Below, one piece after another: positions 9,489 through 18,445 of a DNA stretch of 64,000 nt. Made by a program: the position numbers and the translations under genes. The notes beneath the pieces are model-generated. The model had not been told where the DNA came from. It ran no database searches and worked only from the letters and a program-made list of their open reading frames with translations. The DNA comes from Arcobacter arenosus (GTDB lineage: Bacteria > Campylobacterota > Campylobacteria > Campylobacterales > Arcobacteraceae), in assembly GCF_005771535.1 (NCBI RefSeq), contig NZ_VANU01000007.1, positions 62,001 through 126,000 of the forward strand. The letters run 5' to 3'. Within the stretch, counting starts at the first letter, position 1; each line of letters starts with the position of its first letter.

Positions 9489-10985
9489 TTATTTTTCATA
9501 TGGTAATGAGATTTTTATTGTTGTACCATCTGTATTGTTTTTTGCAGTAATTATTCCATTTAAATGGATATTTACAATTATTTTACTCATATAAAGTCCT
9601 AAGCCAACACCATGTTTTTGTTCTTTTGTTGAAAAGTATGGCTCGAAAACTTGATGTATGATATCTTCATCTATCCCTTTTGCATTATCTGAAATCTCAA
9701 TTATAATCTTATCATCAATTTGATTTTGATTTATTTTTATTTTCTTTTTTGTAATTTTATTTTTATCAAATGCCTCAATTGAATTTTTTATGATATTAAT
9801 TAGAACATCAATTAATTCATTTTTTAAGGATTTAAATATCAAATCTTTTTTTATCTTTTTTTCAAAAATTATATCTTTTATATCATATTCTAAACCAATT
9901 TTTTCAATTGCTTGATTAAGAATTTCATCAAAAGATATCTCTTCTTTTTGATTTTTTAATTGAAGAAATTTTTGAAAACTTTCAATTGTATTAGAGAGTT
10001 TAATAGCCTCATCATGGATTGTTTCCAATGTTGAAATAGTTTCTTTTTTTGATGGATTTTTATTCATAGAATAATTGATTTCAAGTTTCTGGGCTTGAAT
10101 AGAGATAAGATTTAAAGGTTGTCGCCATTCATGGGATAACATTTGTAATGTTTCAGTCATAATAGCTAGTTTTGATTTTTGTAAGAGTAGTTTATCTTTT
10201 TGTTCAATCTCATCTTTTGCTTTTGAAATTTCAGATTTTAATAAAGATGAGGAGTCATTTAAATTTATCTCTTCTGTAATGTCAAACATTAAATAGGTAT
10301 ATCCTGTAACATCACCATATTTATTGTAAATTGGTTTAGCGCGTAAATTTATCCAAAAAGTTGAACCATCTTTTTTTAGTTTTTTTAATTTTCCACTCCA
10401 TTCTTGAAAATTTTCAAGATTAGATAAAATATTTTTATAAATAATTAAATCTGAATCCCTATGGGCTAAAGATGAAAATGATTTTCCAACTAATTCCTTT
10501 TCATCATATCCAGAAAGTTTACAAAAAGCTGAGCTTGCTTTTGTTATGTGTCCATGTAAATCTGTATGCATTGATATTACATAATCATTTAAAATTTCAT
10601 CATCGGAGATTTGTGAGGTTATATCTTTTGTATTTATTACAAAAAGATTATTATTTAACATCGTAGATATAGTAATTTTTAAATATACTCTTTTTTTGTC
10701 TTTTCTTTTACAAACTAAATCAATCTCTGCTTTATATTTTTTACTTTTGTCAGTATTTTTTAAAAGATTTAAAAATGATTCTTTAAATTTATCTTCCATT
10801 AGTGAAGAAAAATTTGTACTTAATAGTTCTTCTTTTGAGAATCCTAGTATTGGCATAAATGCATTATTTATATAAATAAACTTGGTATTTTCATCAATAA
10901 TTCCAATTCCATCCCAAGAATTATTTATAATCTCTTGTAATTCTAAATTATTTCTTTTAAGCTTTTCAATGTCTTGATTAGTCAA
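9489..10985 (-). CDS. cytoplasmic PAS-PAS sensor histidine kinase
   Basis: 498 residues, no membrane segments. Two PAS domains (about 15-125 and 135-245), a short coiled coil, then the dimerisation box with H285 (LSHEWRQPL) and a HATPase domain: N box INIIKNSIEAF, G1 DNAKGID, F box EPYFSTKE and G2 GVGLGLYMSKII. The HxWRQPL box is the large 'WRQPL' kinase group common in this phylum. No response regulator is adjacent, so its partner is unknown. It is divergent from polA. Confidence 0.92.
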   Translation of the reverse strand: MTNQDIEKLKRNNLELQEIINNSWDGIGIIDENTKFIYINNAFMPILGFSKEELLSTNFSSLMEDKFKESFLNLLKNTDKSKKYKAEIDLVCKRKDKKRVYLKITISTMLNNNLFVINTKDITSQISDDEILNDYVISMHTDLHGHITKASSAFCKLSGYDEKELVGKSFSSLAHRDSDLIIYKNILSNLENFQEWSGKLKKLKKDGSTFWINLRAKPIYNKYGDVTGYTYLMFDITEEINLNDSSSLLKSEISKAKDEIEQKDKLLLQKSKLAIMTETLQMLSHEWRQPLNLISIQAQKLEINYSMNKNPSKKETISTLETIHDEAIKLSNTIESFQKFLQLKNQKEEISFDEILNQAIEKIGLEYDIKDIIFEKKIKKDLIFKSLKNELIDVLINIIKNSIEAFDKNKITKKKIKINQNQIDDKIIIEISDNAKGIDEDIIHQVFEPYFSTKEQKHGVGLGLYMSKIIVNIHLNGIITAKNNTDGTTIKISLPYEK

Positions 10986-11013
10986 TATAAAACCTTATTT
11001 TTAGTGACAATAT

Positions 11014-11019
11014 TATAAT
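11014..11019 (+). promoter_or_regulatory. -10-like box upstream of polA
   Basis: TATAAT lies 38 bases before the polA ATG, in a short divergent region shared with the PAS kinase gene. No -35 of quality is seen. A minus-strand reading of the same AT block is also possible. Confidence 0.4.
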
Positions 11020-11056
11020 ATAAAATCTTTAAACAAGAGTATGAAAGAGTTATTAT

Positions 11057-13759
11057 ATGAAGAAAACTATTACAGTTATTGATACATTTGGATTTTTATT
11101 TAGAAGTTATTATGCCTTGCCTCCACTAAAATCAAAAAGTGGTTTTCCAACAGGTTTATTAACAGGTTTTATGAATTTTATTTCAAATATAGGAAAAGAT
11201 TTTCAAACAGATTATTTAGTATTTGCTTTAGATTCTAAAGGAGATACTTTTAGAAAAGATATTTATAATGAATATAAATCTCACAGACCAGATGTTCCCG
11301 AAGATTTATTAAAACAACTTCCAATTGCAATTGATTGGATTGTTAAAATGGGATTTCAAGTTGCAATGGAAGATGGATTTGAAGCAGATGATATAATTGC
11401 TTCAATTGTAAATGATGCTAAATGTAACGATATTGAAGTTAGAATAGTTTCCCATGATAAAGACCTTTATCAATTAATTGATGATAAAAATGAAATTTAT
11501 TTATTTGATCCAATTAAAAAGACAACAATTAATGAAGAAAAATGTTTTGATAAATATGGTGTAAAACCAAAACAATTTATTGATTATCAATCTTTATTAG
11601 GGGATAGTGCTGATAATGTTCCAGGAGTTAAAGGAGTAGGGGCAAAAACTGCAGAAGCTTTAATTCAACAATTTGGAAGTTTAGATTCAATATATGAAAA
11701 CATTGAAAATATTGAAAAACCAAGATGGAAAAAGCTTTTAATTGAAGGTAAAGAATTAGCATTTATTTCAAAACAATTAGTTACTTTACATACAGATTGT
11801 CATAGTATTGAAGAACTTGAAAACTACACTTTACCAGAAGAAAACCCAATATTAAAAATTGCTGATACCTTACTTGAATATGATATGAATAGAATAATTG
11901 AAAGGGTTAATAAAGAGGGATTAAACTATAAAACTAAAATTCCAGAACAACAAATTGATATTCCCGTTAAAAAAGATGAGAATATTGAATATGTTCTTTT
12001 AAATGATGAAAATGAATTAATAAAAATAGTTGAGTCAATTAAAGAGGATACTCTTGTAGCATTTGATACAGAAACAACTGACTTAGATACAAAAAATGCG
12101 AAACTTGTCGGTTTTTCTTTTGCCTATGAGGAGAATAAAGCTTTTTATGTACCTATTAATCATAATTATTTAGGAGTACCAAACCAAATCTCAATTGATG
12201 GTGCAAAAAAAGCTATAAATGAATTAAATAAGAAAAAATTAATCCTACAAAATTTTAAATATGATTATTCAATTGTAAAAAATCAGTTAGATATTGAACT
12301 GATTTTATTTGCAGATACTATGATTTTAGCTTGGCTTTTAGATTCAAGTTCAAAAATTGGACTTGATGCTTTGGCTTTAAAATATTTTGACCATAAAATG
12401 ATTGCATATAAAGATGTTGTTAAAAAAGGTGAAAATTTTTCTAATGTAGAGATTGAAGAAGCATGTAAATATGCTGCTGAAGATGCACTGTATACATATA
12501 AGACTTATTATAAGTTATTAGAAGAGTTTAAAAATAAAAATTGTGAAAATTTGATAAAAATAGCCCATGATTATGAATTCGATTTTATTTATGTATTAGC
12601 GAGTATGGAAGAGTTAGGAATAAAAATTGATGTTAAAAAACTTGAAGAGCTAAAAGTAACAAATCAAGAGACAATCCAAAATTTAACAGCAAGCATATAT
12701 GAAAAAGCAAATACAGAGTTTAATCTTAATTCACCTAAACAATTAGGTTCAATACTTTTTGAGACCTTAAAACTACCACCATCAAAGAAAACAAAAAGTG
12801 GTTACAGTACAAATGAAGTAGTCCTTCAAAAATTAAAAGATGAACATGAAATAGTTCCTTTACTTTTAAATTACAGGGAGGCTTTTAAACTTCAATCTAC
12901 TTATATTGAACCTTTACTTGAATTAGGTAATAAAAATGATGAAAATAGAATTTTTACCTCTTTTTTACAAACAGGAACAGCAACAGGAAGATTAAGCTCT
13001 AAAAATCCCAACCTACAAAATATTCCTGTAAGAACAGAAGCAGGGTCTCAAATTAGAAGTGCTTTTATTCCAGCTGAAGGATATAAATTACTTGGAATTG
13101 ATTATTCACAAATAGAATTAAGATTACTTGCTCATTTTTCACAAGACAAAGCTTTACTTGATGCCTTTAATGAAGATAAAGATATCCATAGACAAACAGC
13201 AGTAAAAATTTTTGGTGAAGAGGAAGCTGATTCAAAAAGGTCAATTGCAAAATCAATAAATTTTGGTTTATTATATGGTATGGGTAGTAGAAAACTTGGA
13301 GATACATTAGGAATTCCTGCAAAAGAAGCAAAAAAATATATTGATGCTTATTTTGAAAATTTTACTAGTGTAAAAGAGTATTTAAAATCTATTGAAGATA
13401 AAGCTTTAGAAGATGGTTATGTTGAAACTTTAATTGGTAGAAGACGATTATTTGATTTTGATTCAGCAAATGCAATGATGAGAGCTGCATTCTTAAGAGA
13501 ATCAGTTAATACATTATTCCAAGGAAGTGCAGCAGATTTAATAAAACTTTCTATGATAAAAATTCATAATGAATATAAAAGTAATAAAAATGTAAAAATG
13601 TTACTCCAAATCCATGATGAATTAATTTTTGAAGTAAAAGATGAAGAAGTTGATAAAATAACAAAAAATTTGGTAGATATAATGGAGAATATCTATAAAT
13701 TAAGAGTTCCTTTAAAAGTCTCAAAAACTCTTGGTTTAAGTTGGCAAGAGTTGAAATAA
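11057..13759 (+). CDS. polA: DNA polymerase I
   Basis: 900 residues with three domains: 5'-3' exonuclease (1 to about 290; DGFEADD, GDSADNVPGVKGVGAKTA), 3'-5' exonuclease (about 315-500) and family A polymerase (about 520-900). The proofreading residues look intact: Exo I FDTETT, Exo II NFKYDYS, Exo III YAAEDALYTYK. Polymerase motif A is GIDYSQIELR, motif B RSIAKSINFGLLYG, motif C QIHDELIFEV. It repairs gaps and removes Okazaki primers. It is single in its strand context, followed by an independent promoter. Confidence 0.97.
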   Translation: MKKTITVIDTFGFLFRSYYALPPLKSKSGFPTGLLTGFMNFISNIGKDFQTDYLVFALDSKGDTFRKDIYNEYKSHRPDVPEDLLKQLPIAIDWIVKMGFQVAMEDGFEADDIIASIVNDAKCNDIEVRIVSHDKDLYQLIDDKNEIYLFDPIKKTTINEEKCFDKYGVKPKQFIDYQSLLGDSADNVPGVKGVGAKTAEALIQQFGSLDSIYENIENIEKPRWKKLLIEGKELAFISKQLVTLHTDCHSIEELENYTLPEENPILKIADTLLEYDMNRIIERVNKEGLNYKTKIPEQQIDIPVKKDENIEYVLLNDENELIKIVESIKEDTLVAFDTETTDLDTKNAKLVGFSFAYEENKAFYVPINHNYLGVPNQISIDGAKKAINELNKKKLILQNFKYDYSIVKNQLDIELILFADTMILAWLLDSSSKIGLDALALKYFDHKMIAYKDVVKKGENFSNVEIEEACKYAAEDALYTYKTYYKLLEEFKNKNCENLIKIAHDYEFDFIYVLASMEELGIKIDVKKLEELKVTNQETIQNLTASIYEKANTEFNLNSPKQLGSILFETLKLPPSKKTKSGYSTNEVVLQKLKDEHEIVPLLLNYREAFKLQSTYIEPLLELGNKNDENRIFTSFLQTGTATGRLSSKNPNLQNIPVRTEAGSQIRSAFIPAEGYKLLGIDYSQIELRLLAHFSQDKALLDAFNEDKDIHRQTAVKIFGEEEADSKRSIAKSINFGLLYGMGSRKLGDTLGIPAKEAKKYIDAYFENFTSVKEYLKSIEDKALEDGYVETLIGRRRLFDFDSANAMMRAAFLRESVNTLFQGSAADLIKLSMIKIHNEYKSNKNVKMLLQIHDELIFEVKDEEVDKITKNLVDIMENIYKLRVPLKVSKTLGLSWQELK

Positions 13760-13801
13760 CAATTAAGATATAAATTTTTTTTATTTTTTAATAATTTTAT
13801 T

Positions 13802-13830
13802 TTGACATTTCTATTTATTTCTGATAGAAT
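13802..13830 (+). promoter_or_regulatory. near-consensus sigma-70 promoter
   Basis: TTGACA at 13802-13807, a 17-bp spacer, then TAGAAT at 13825-13830. Such a full -35 is rare in this phylum. Transcription would start near 13837, which leaves only 8 bases to the ATG at 13845 but a normal leader to the ATG at 13860. Confidence 0.8.
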
Positions 13831-13859
13831 TTAAAAAAATTATTATGAAAGAGGGCATT

Positions 13860-14555
13860 ATGATTAAGACCTTAAAAAACATAAGAAAACTTTACAATGC
13901 AAAGTTACTATTTATTAGTAATGATGAAAATGTAAAAAACACAATTGAAAATGAATTTGATGAGTATTTTAAAGAATTAACATTAGTTAAAAGTTATGAT
14001 GAGGCAATTTCATTAATTAATGAAAATAGTTATGATATGGTTGTTATTGATACTGACATATCAGGAAAAGATTTTGAAGAAGCATGCTCTAATATTAGTG
14101 CAGCAGCACCAAATTTACCTAAAATAGTTATTTCAGGTGATGATAACAATGAAAATATTGTTACAGCAATTAATAATAGTGCGTATACGTTTTTAACTAA
14201 ACCTTTAAGACCTAAAGGTGTAAAACTAGCTGTAATTATGTGTTTAAATCAAACTAAAAGAGGTGATAAAATTGAATTCCAACATGGAATTTATTTTGAT
14301 GAATATAGAGATCAGTTTTATAAATCTGGTGGAACACTTATTGATTTTACAAGACTTGAAAAAGGTTTCTTAAAACTACTAATTGCAAAAAAAGGTGAAA
14401 TTGTTGATTATGATACAATTAAAAATGTAGTTTGGAAAGGTAAAAACATGTCAATTTACACTATGAGAAATATTGTAAATAAAGTTAGACAGAAAACCTA
14501 TTATGAGATTGTTAGAAATCACTCTAATAAAGGTTATGTAATTGATGAAGTTTAA
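13860..14555 (+). CDS. OmpR-type response regulator
   Basis: 231 residues from the ATG at 13860, chosen over the in-frame ATG at 13845 because GAGGG precedes it and the promoter lies too close to the first. The receiver (about 12-125) keeps D64 (VVIDTDISG) and the TKPLRP lysine loop, but the usual acidic pair is only 'SND'. The C-terminal winged helix (about 140-230) reads FTRLEKGFLKLLIAKKGEIV with a recognition region around MRNIVNKVRQK. It presumably binds DNA as a dimer. No kinase is adjacent. Confidence 0.85.
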   Translation: MIKTLKNIRKLYNAKLLFISNDENVKNTIENEFDEYFKELTLVKSYDEAISLINENSYDMVVIDTDISGKDFEEACSNISAAAPNLPKIVISGDDNNENIVTAINNSAYTFLTKPLRPKGVKLAVIMCLNQTKRGDKIEFQHGIYFDEYRDQFYKSGGTLIDFTRLEKGFLKLLIAKKGEIVDYDTIKNVVWKGKNMSIYTMRNIVNKVRQKTYYEIVRNHSNKGYVIDEV

Positions 14556-14575
14556 TTTTCACTTCATCTTTTTTT
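14544..14575 (+). terminator. rho-independent terminator after the response regulator
   Basis: GATGAAGT and ACTTCATC form an 8-bp stem with a 9-base loop, followed by seven T. The left arm contains the last codons of the regulator gene. The next gene has its own -10 box just behind the T-run. Confidence 0.8.
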
Positions 14576-14577
14576 AC

Positions 14578-14583
14578 TATAAT
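14578..14583 (+). promoter_or_regulatory. -10 box for the 14.6-16.3 kb operon
   Basis: TATAAT three bases after the T-run of the preceding terminator and 14 bases before the ATG at 14598. The leader would be about 8 bases. Confidence 0.55.
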
Positions 14584-14597
14584 ATGTAAAGATTAGC

Positions 14598-14792
14598 ATG
14601 GAAGAGATAATCGTATCTAAAGAAGAATTGATTGATATGTTTGAAAATCAAGAAATTACTGATACTGGAAGAGGCTGGATGATGGGTAATGAAGAGATTG
14701 AAATAATTGCTCTTCATGATATTGATCCAAAGTTTCTCCAAGACATAACAAATGCTAAATTTTATAAATTAATACCAAAAAAGGGGAAATAA
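14598..14792 (+). CDS. small conserved-looking hypothetical protein (64 aa)
   Basis: I do not recognise this family. The 64 residues are acidic in the N-terminal half with no signal or membrane segment. A glycine/tryptophan turn (TGRGWMMGNEE) is its most distinctive part. It is followed after 3 bp by a small zinc-finger protein and then a receiver-PAS protein, so it belongs to a three-gene operon that is probably regulatory. Codon use looks like that of its neighbours, which supports a real gene. Confidence 0.6.
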   Translation: MEEIIVSKEELIDMFENQEITDTGRGWMMGNEEIEIIALHDIDPKFLQDITNAKFYKLIPKKGK

Positions 14793-14795
14793 CTA

Positions 14796-15056
14796 ATGTC
14801 ACATTGCCCATACTGTGGAAAGAAAATAGCCATGAGTAAAGCTTTCTGTTCTAGAGGTTGTAAAGAAAACTATTTTCAATTGATTGCAATTCAAGTTCCA
14901 AAACCATTTCTAAAAAGAATTTTTGTATTCAGTACACAAGAAGAGCGAGAAGCAGAAATTGAGAATTTCGCAAATAGACATGGTTGGAGAATTGATTTAC
15001 TGCAAAAGAAAATTGATGAACTAGCAGTAGAATATGGCTACATCGAATCAAACTAA
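14796..15056 (+). CDS. small zinc-finger protein (86 aa)
   Basis: Two cysteine pairs, CPYC at 4-7 and CSRGC at 18-22, form a likely zinc knuckle of the treble-clef/YacG kind (HCPYCGKKIAMSKAFCSRGC). The rest is an amphipathic, helix-forming tail without a known domain. AAGGGGAAA precedes the ATG. Its end overlaps the next gene by 23 bp. The role is unknown; proteins of this build often bind nucleic acid or another protein. Confidence 0.7.
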   Translation: MSHCPYCGKKIAMSKAFCSRGCKENYFQLIAIQVPKPFLKRIFVFSTQEEREAEIENFANRHGWRIDLLQKKIDELAVEYGYIESN

Positions 15057-16332
15057 TACAAATTTCTCCGTTGAAGATTCTATACTTAAACGATCTACTC
15101 TCTTATACTTAGAAGATGATGAAACAATAGGCCAAGAAACTTTTTCTATTTTTGAAAAAGTGTTTGGTAAAGTTTATTTTGGAAAAGATGGACAAGAAGG
15201 AATTGATCTTTACAATAATCATAAAAATGAAATTGATATTATATTAACAGATATAAACATGCCAAATATGAATGGTTTGGAGTTTATGAGTGAAGTTAGA
15301 AAATTAGATTTTGAAATACCAGTTTTAATCATTACTGCTTTTAATGATGTAAATATTTTAACACGTGCAATAAAGTTAAATGTAGCTGATTATATTGTAA
15401 AACCAATGCAATTAAATTCAACATTAAAAATTCTAAATAAAATTTTAACTAATAGACATAATCAAAAACTTGTTTTAAAGCAACAAAATGAATTACAAAT
15501 TTACAAAGAGATTTTAGATAGGGAGAATCTAGTTAGTGAAACAGATTTAAAAGGTTATATTACATATGCAAATGATATTTTTTGTAAGGTATCAGGTTAT
15601 ACTAAAGAAGAATTAATTGGTGCAAACCATAATATAGTAAGGCATCCTGATGTTTCACCAAAAGTATATGAACAAATGTGGCAAACAATACAAAATGGTA
15701 ATATTTGGAAAGGTAAAATTAAAAATAAAGCAAAAGATGGTTCAGCTTATTATGTAAAAGCAACTGTATTTCCTGTTTTAGATGAAGATGGAAATATTGA
15801 AAAATATATGGCAAGTAGATTTGTTGTTACTGAAGATGAGGAAGAAAAACATAAACTTAAAAAGTTTATTATGAAACAAAAATCTGATCAAATAAAACAT
15901 GAAAAGCAATTAAAAGAAGAGTTTGATGATGCAGTTCATTTTGCAAAAATGCAAAAAGATGAGCAAGTAGCTAAATTTATTCATGAATTAAATGAACAAA
16001 TTAAAAGTCTAAGAACAAAAAATGCTGATAATAAAGGGAGAATTATCTCTTTAGAAAATAAATTAAAAGAGGCTTTAGATAAAAATGATGATTTACAAAA
16101 AGGATATCAAATAAGGATTGAAAAGCTTCACAAAACATCTGTACTAGCAGTTGAAAATTATCAAAAAATTAAAAAAAGAAGTGATATTATTAGTGAAAAA
16201 TATGAAAAGGCTCAAGAGGGAATAAAAACATTCCAGGGCTATATTGATGAGTATAGAGAAAAAATAAAAAATTTAGAAGATGTTATAGCTGCCTATGAAG
16301 ATAAATTTGGTCAACTTGGGCGACTTAAATAG
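15034..16332 (+). CDS. receiver-PAS-coiled-coil signalling protein
   Basis: 432 residues in three parts: a receiver (20-140; D73 in LTDINMP, YIVKPM), an Aer-like PAS (150-265; GANHNIVRHPDV) and a long, charged coiled coil (270-430). There is no kinase, GGDEF, DNA-binding or MCP tip, so the output is probably by protein-protein contact. The start overlaps the zinc-finger gene by 23 bp and no clear ribosome binding site is seen, which suggests coupling. The last 8 bp overlap the end of lgt on the other strand. Confidence 0.88.
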   Translation: MATSNQTNTNFSVEDSILKRSTLLYLEDDETIGQETFSIFEKVFGKVYFGKDGQEGIDLYNNHKNEIDIILTDINMPNMNGLEFMSEVRKLDFEIPVLIITAFNDVNILTRAIKLNVADYIVKPMQLNSTLKILNKILTNRHNQKLVLKQQNELQIYKEILDRENLVSETDLKGYITYANDIFCKVSGYTKEELIGANHNIVRHPDVSPKVYEQMWQTIQNGNIWKGKIKNKAKDGSAYYVKATVFPVLDEDGNIEKYMASRFVVTEDEEEKHKLKKFIMKQKSDQIKHEKQLKEEFDDAVHFAKMQKDEQVAKFIHELNEQIKSLRTKNADNKGRIISLENKLKEALDKNDDLQKGYQIRIEKLHKTSVLAVENYQKIKKRSDIISEKYEKAQEGIKTFQGYIDEYREKIKNLEDVIAAYEDKFGQLGRLK

Positions 16333-17143
16333 TTTTTTTATTTTTTTTAATTAAAACTAAAACTATTACACTTAAAATTGCAAAAATTCCTGATTGTAAC
16401 ATCCCCATTGTTAACCAGTCTCCATATAAAAAACCCAATTGAATATCAGGTTGTCTGAAAAATTCTGCTGTAATTCTTGCTAATGAATATAAAATACCAT
16501 ACATAATTGCAAGTTGTCCATCAAAAAGTTTTTTATTTCTTATTGTGTAAAGAATAATAAAAATTAAAACACCTTCTAGAATTGCTTCATATATTTGAGA
16601 AGGATGTCTTAATGTGTTGTTTACATAAATACCCCAAGGTACATCTGTAACTCGGCCAACAAGTTCTTGATTAAAAAAGTTACCTAATCTACCAAAAGCA
16701 TATCCAGCACTAATTCCAAGTACTGAAATATCTGCTAAAAACCAAAAAGAAACCTTATTCTTTTTACAAAATAGTAATGATGCAATTAAAAAACCAATAA
16801 AAGCACCATGGTAACTCATCCCTGATATACCTGTGAATTCACCATTTATAAAAGGATTAAATATCTGCCAAGGGTGAGTTAAATAATAGATTTTTTGAGG
16901 GTCATAAAATATTATATAACCAAGTCTAGCACCTAAAATAACACCAATCTCAGCCCACCAAATGTATGAATCAAAAAGTTCATCTGAGATTGGAAGTTTA
17001 TCTTTTTTTATTAGCCATTTAGCTACAAATATGGCAGAAAGTAGGGCAAGTGCATACATGATTCCATACCAGTGTACTGCAATAGCCCCTAGCTTAAAAG
17101 CTATAGGGTCAAAGTTAGAATAAATATTCTGCCAGTATTCCAT
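16325..17143 (-). CDS. lgt: prolipoprotein diacylglyceryl transferase
   Basis: Lgt attaches diacylglycerol to the lipobox cysteine of prolipoproteins in the inner membrane. 272 residues with about seven membrane segments and the signature GRLGNFFNQELVGRVT, plus YHGAFIGFLIA and RHPSQIYEA. It begins directly after the stop of the Fe-S protein gene, so it is the last gene of the argF-hemN-FeS-lgt operon. Its substrates in this window include the lipoproteins at 37.5 and 50.1 kb. Confidence 0.95.
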   Translation of the reverse strand: MEYWQNIYSNFDPIAFKLGAIAVHWYGIMYALALLSAIFVAKWLIKKDKLPISDELFDSYIWWAEIGVILGARLGYIIFYDPQKIYYLTHPWQIFNPFINGEFTGISGMSYHGAFIGFLIASLLFCKKNKVSFWFLADISVLGISAGYAFGRLGNFFNQELVGRVTDVPWGIYVNNTLRHPSQIYEAILEGVLIFIILYTIRNKKLFDGQLAIMYGILYSLARITAEFFRQPDIQLGFLYGDWLTMGMLQSGIFAILSVIVLVLIKKNKKTI

Positions 17144-18445
17144 TTAATCTTCTAATGCGTCTGCAATTAATTCAATTGGATTTTTAAATGTAACATCTAC
17201 ATTAGATACATGAAGTGAGTTAGATACTTGAATTCTACAGGCACTACACTCAGCACTTACAATTTCTGCTTTTGTTTCTTTAATCATAGCAGCTTTTGGA
17301 AGTCCAGCAGCCCTTGCTAATTCATATTTCTCTGACTGCATTGTAACCCCACCAAATCCACAACATCTATTTGGATCACTCATCTCTTTCATAACATAGT
17401 TTTGACTTAATAATGCTCTTGGCTCTTGCCAAACACCTTGAACTTTTCTTGCGTGACATGCATCATGATATGTTACAGTTGTGTCAAATTTTTTGCTAGA
17501 ATTTGCAAGTAATTGTTTTAAATTAGTATTATCTTCAAGCCATTTTGTTGCCATAAAAACTTTTTTAGAAATTTTTGCAGCTCTTTCTTTCCATTCTGGT
17601 TGGTCATGTAAGAAGTGTTCCCAATCTTGGTTAATCATTGCACTACATGTAGCTTCAGGGATAACAATCGCATCAACTTCATCTAGCCATTGTTCAAAAT
17701 ATTCAATATTATGTTTGACTAGATAATCAACAGTATCAAAATCACCTGTAAAATAAGCTGGTGCTCCACAACATAATTGTTTTTTAGGTATAAAAATATC
17801 AACACCAACTTTTTTAAGAATTTTAACTAAACCATCACCAGTTTTTGTGTATGCATAATTACTCATACAACCAATAAAAATAGCAACTCTTTGTTTTTTC
17901 TCTTCAGTTTTTGTTCCTGTATTAACTTTAATGTTTTCAGGGTATTTATTTAAGAAACTTCTTCTATCAGCATAAGTTAGCGCTCTTTCCTTTTTAATTA
18001 AAGGTACTGGAAATCTTAAAAAAGATGTTTTCTTTTCTGTATCTTTTTTTATAGCACAAGATTGGAAAACCCAACCTAAACTTGCTAATAAGTCCATAGT
18101 TTTTCTATGTCTTAATAACCAGAAAAATGCTCTTTTGTACCAAGCAATTCCATATTTTTTTCCAATATCATATCTTACTTGTTCAATAATCATATCTGTT
18201 GGTAAGTCATTTGGACATACATCAACGCAGTTTGTACATAAAAAACATGATTCAAAAATATCTTTTGCATTTTTATCAAGTTCTAATTCATCCCTTTTGT
18301 ATGCACCTAATAAATCAATAAAACCCCTTGGGCTAGTTGTTTCATCTTGATTAATATTAAAAATTGTACATACGGGTTTACATTTTCCACATTTTACACA
18401 ATCATCACTAATTTGTGTATAATCAAATTTTTCCATTGCATTCAT
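17144..18445 (-). CDS. Fe-S oxidoreductase with 2x[4Fe-4S] and two CCG domains (GlcF/LutA/HdrB-like)
   Basis: 433 residues. The N-terminus carries two ferredoxin motifs, CVKCGKCKPVC (from C16) and CFLCTNCVDVCP (about 66-77). Two cysteine-rich CCG domains follow: FIGCMSN...QLCCGAPAYFTGD and YHDACHARK...RCCGFGGV. This is the layout of the Fe-S subunits of glycolate oxidase, glycerol-3-phosphate dehydrogenase and heterodisulfide reductase. No flavin dehydrogenase is adjacent, so its electron donor is not evident. Its ATG shares one base with the hemN stop (TAATG). I recall the same pair in C. jejuni. Confidence 0.85.
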   Translation of the reverse strand: MNAMEKFDYTQISDDCVKCGKCKPVCTIFNINQDETTSPRGFIDLLGAYKRDELELDKNAKDIFESCFLCTNCVDVCPNDLPTDMIIEQVRYDIGKKYGIAWYKRAFFWLLRHRKTMDLLASLGWVFQSCAIKKDTEKKTSFLRFPVPLIKKERALTYADRRSFLNKYPENIKVNTGTKTEEKKQRVAIFIGCMSNYAYTKTGDGLVKILKKVGVDIFIPKKQLCCGAPAYFTGDFDTVDYLVKHNIEYFEQWLDEVDAIVIPEATCSAMINQDWEHFLHDQPEWKERAAKISKKVFMATKWLEDNTNLKQLLANSSKKFDTTVTYHDACHARKVQGVWQEPRALLSQNYVMKEMSDPNRCCGFGGVTMQSEKYELARAAGLPKAAMIKETKAEIVSAECSACRIQVSNSLHVSNVDVTFKNPIELIADALED

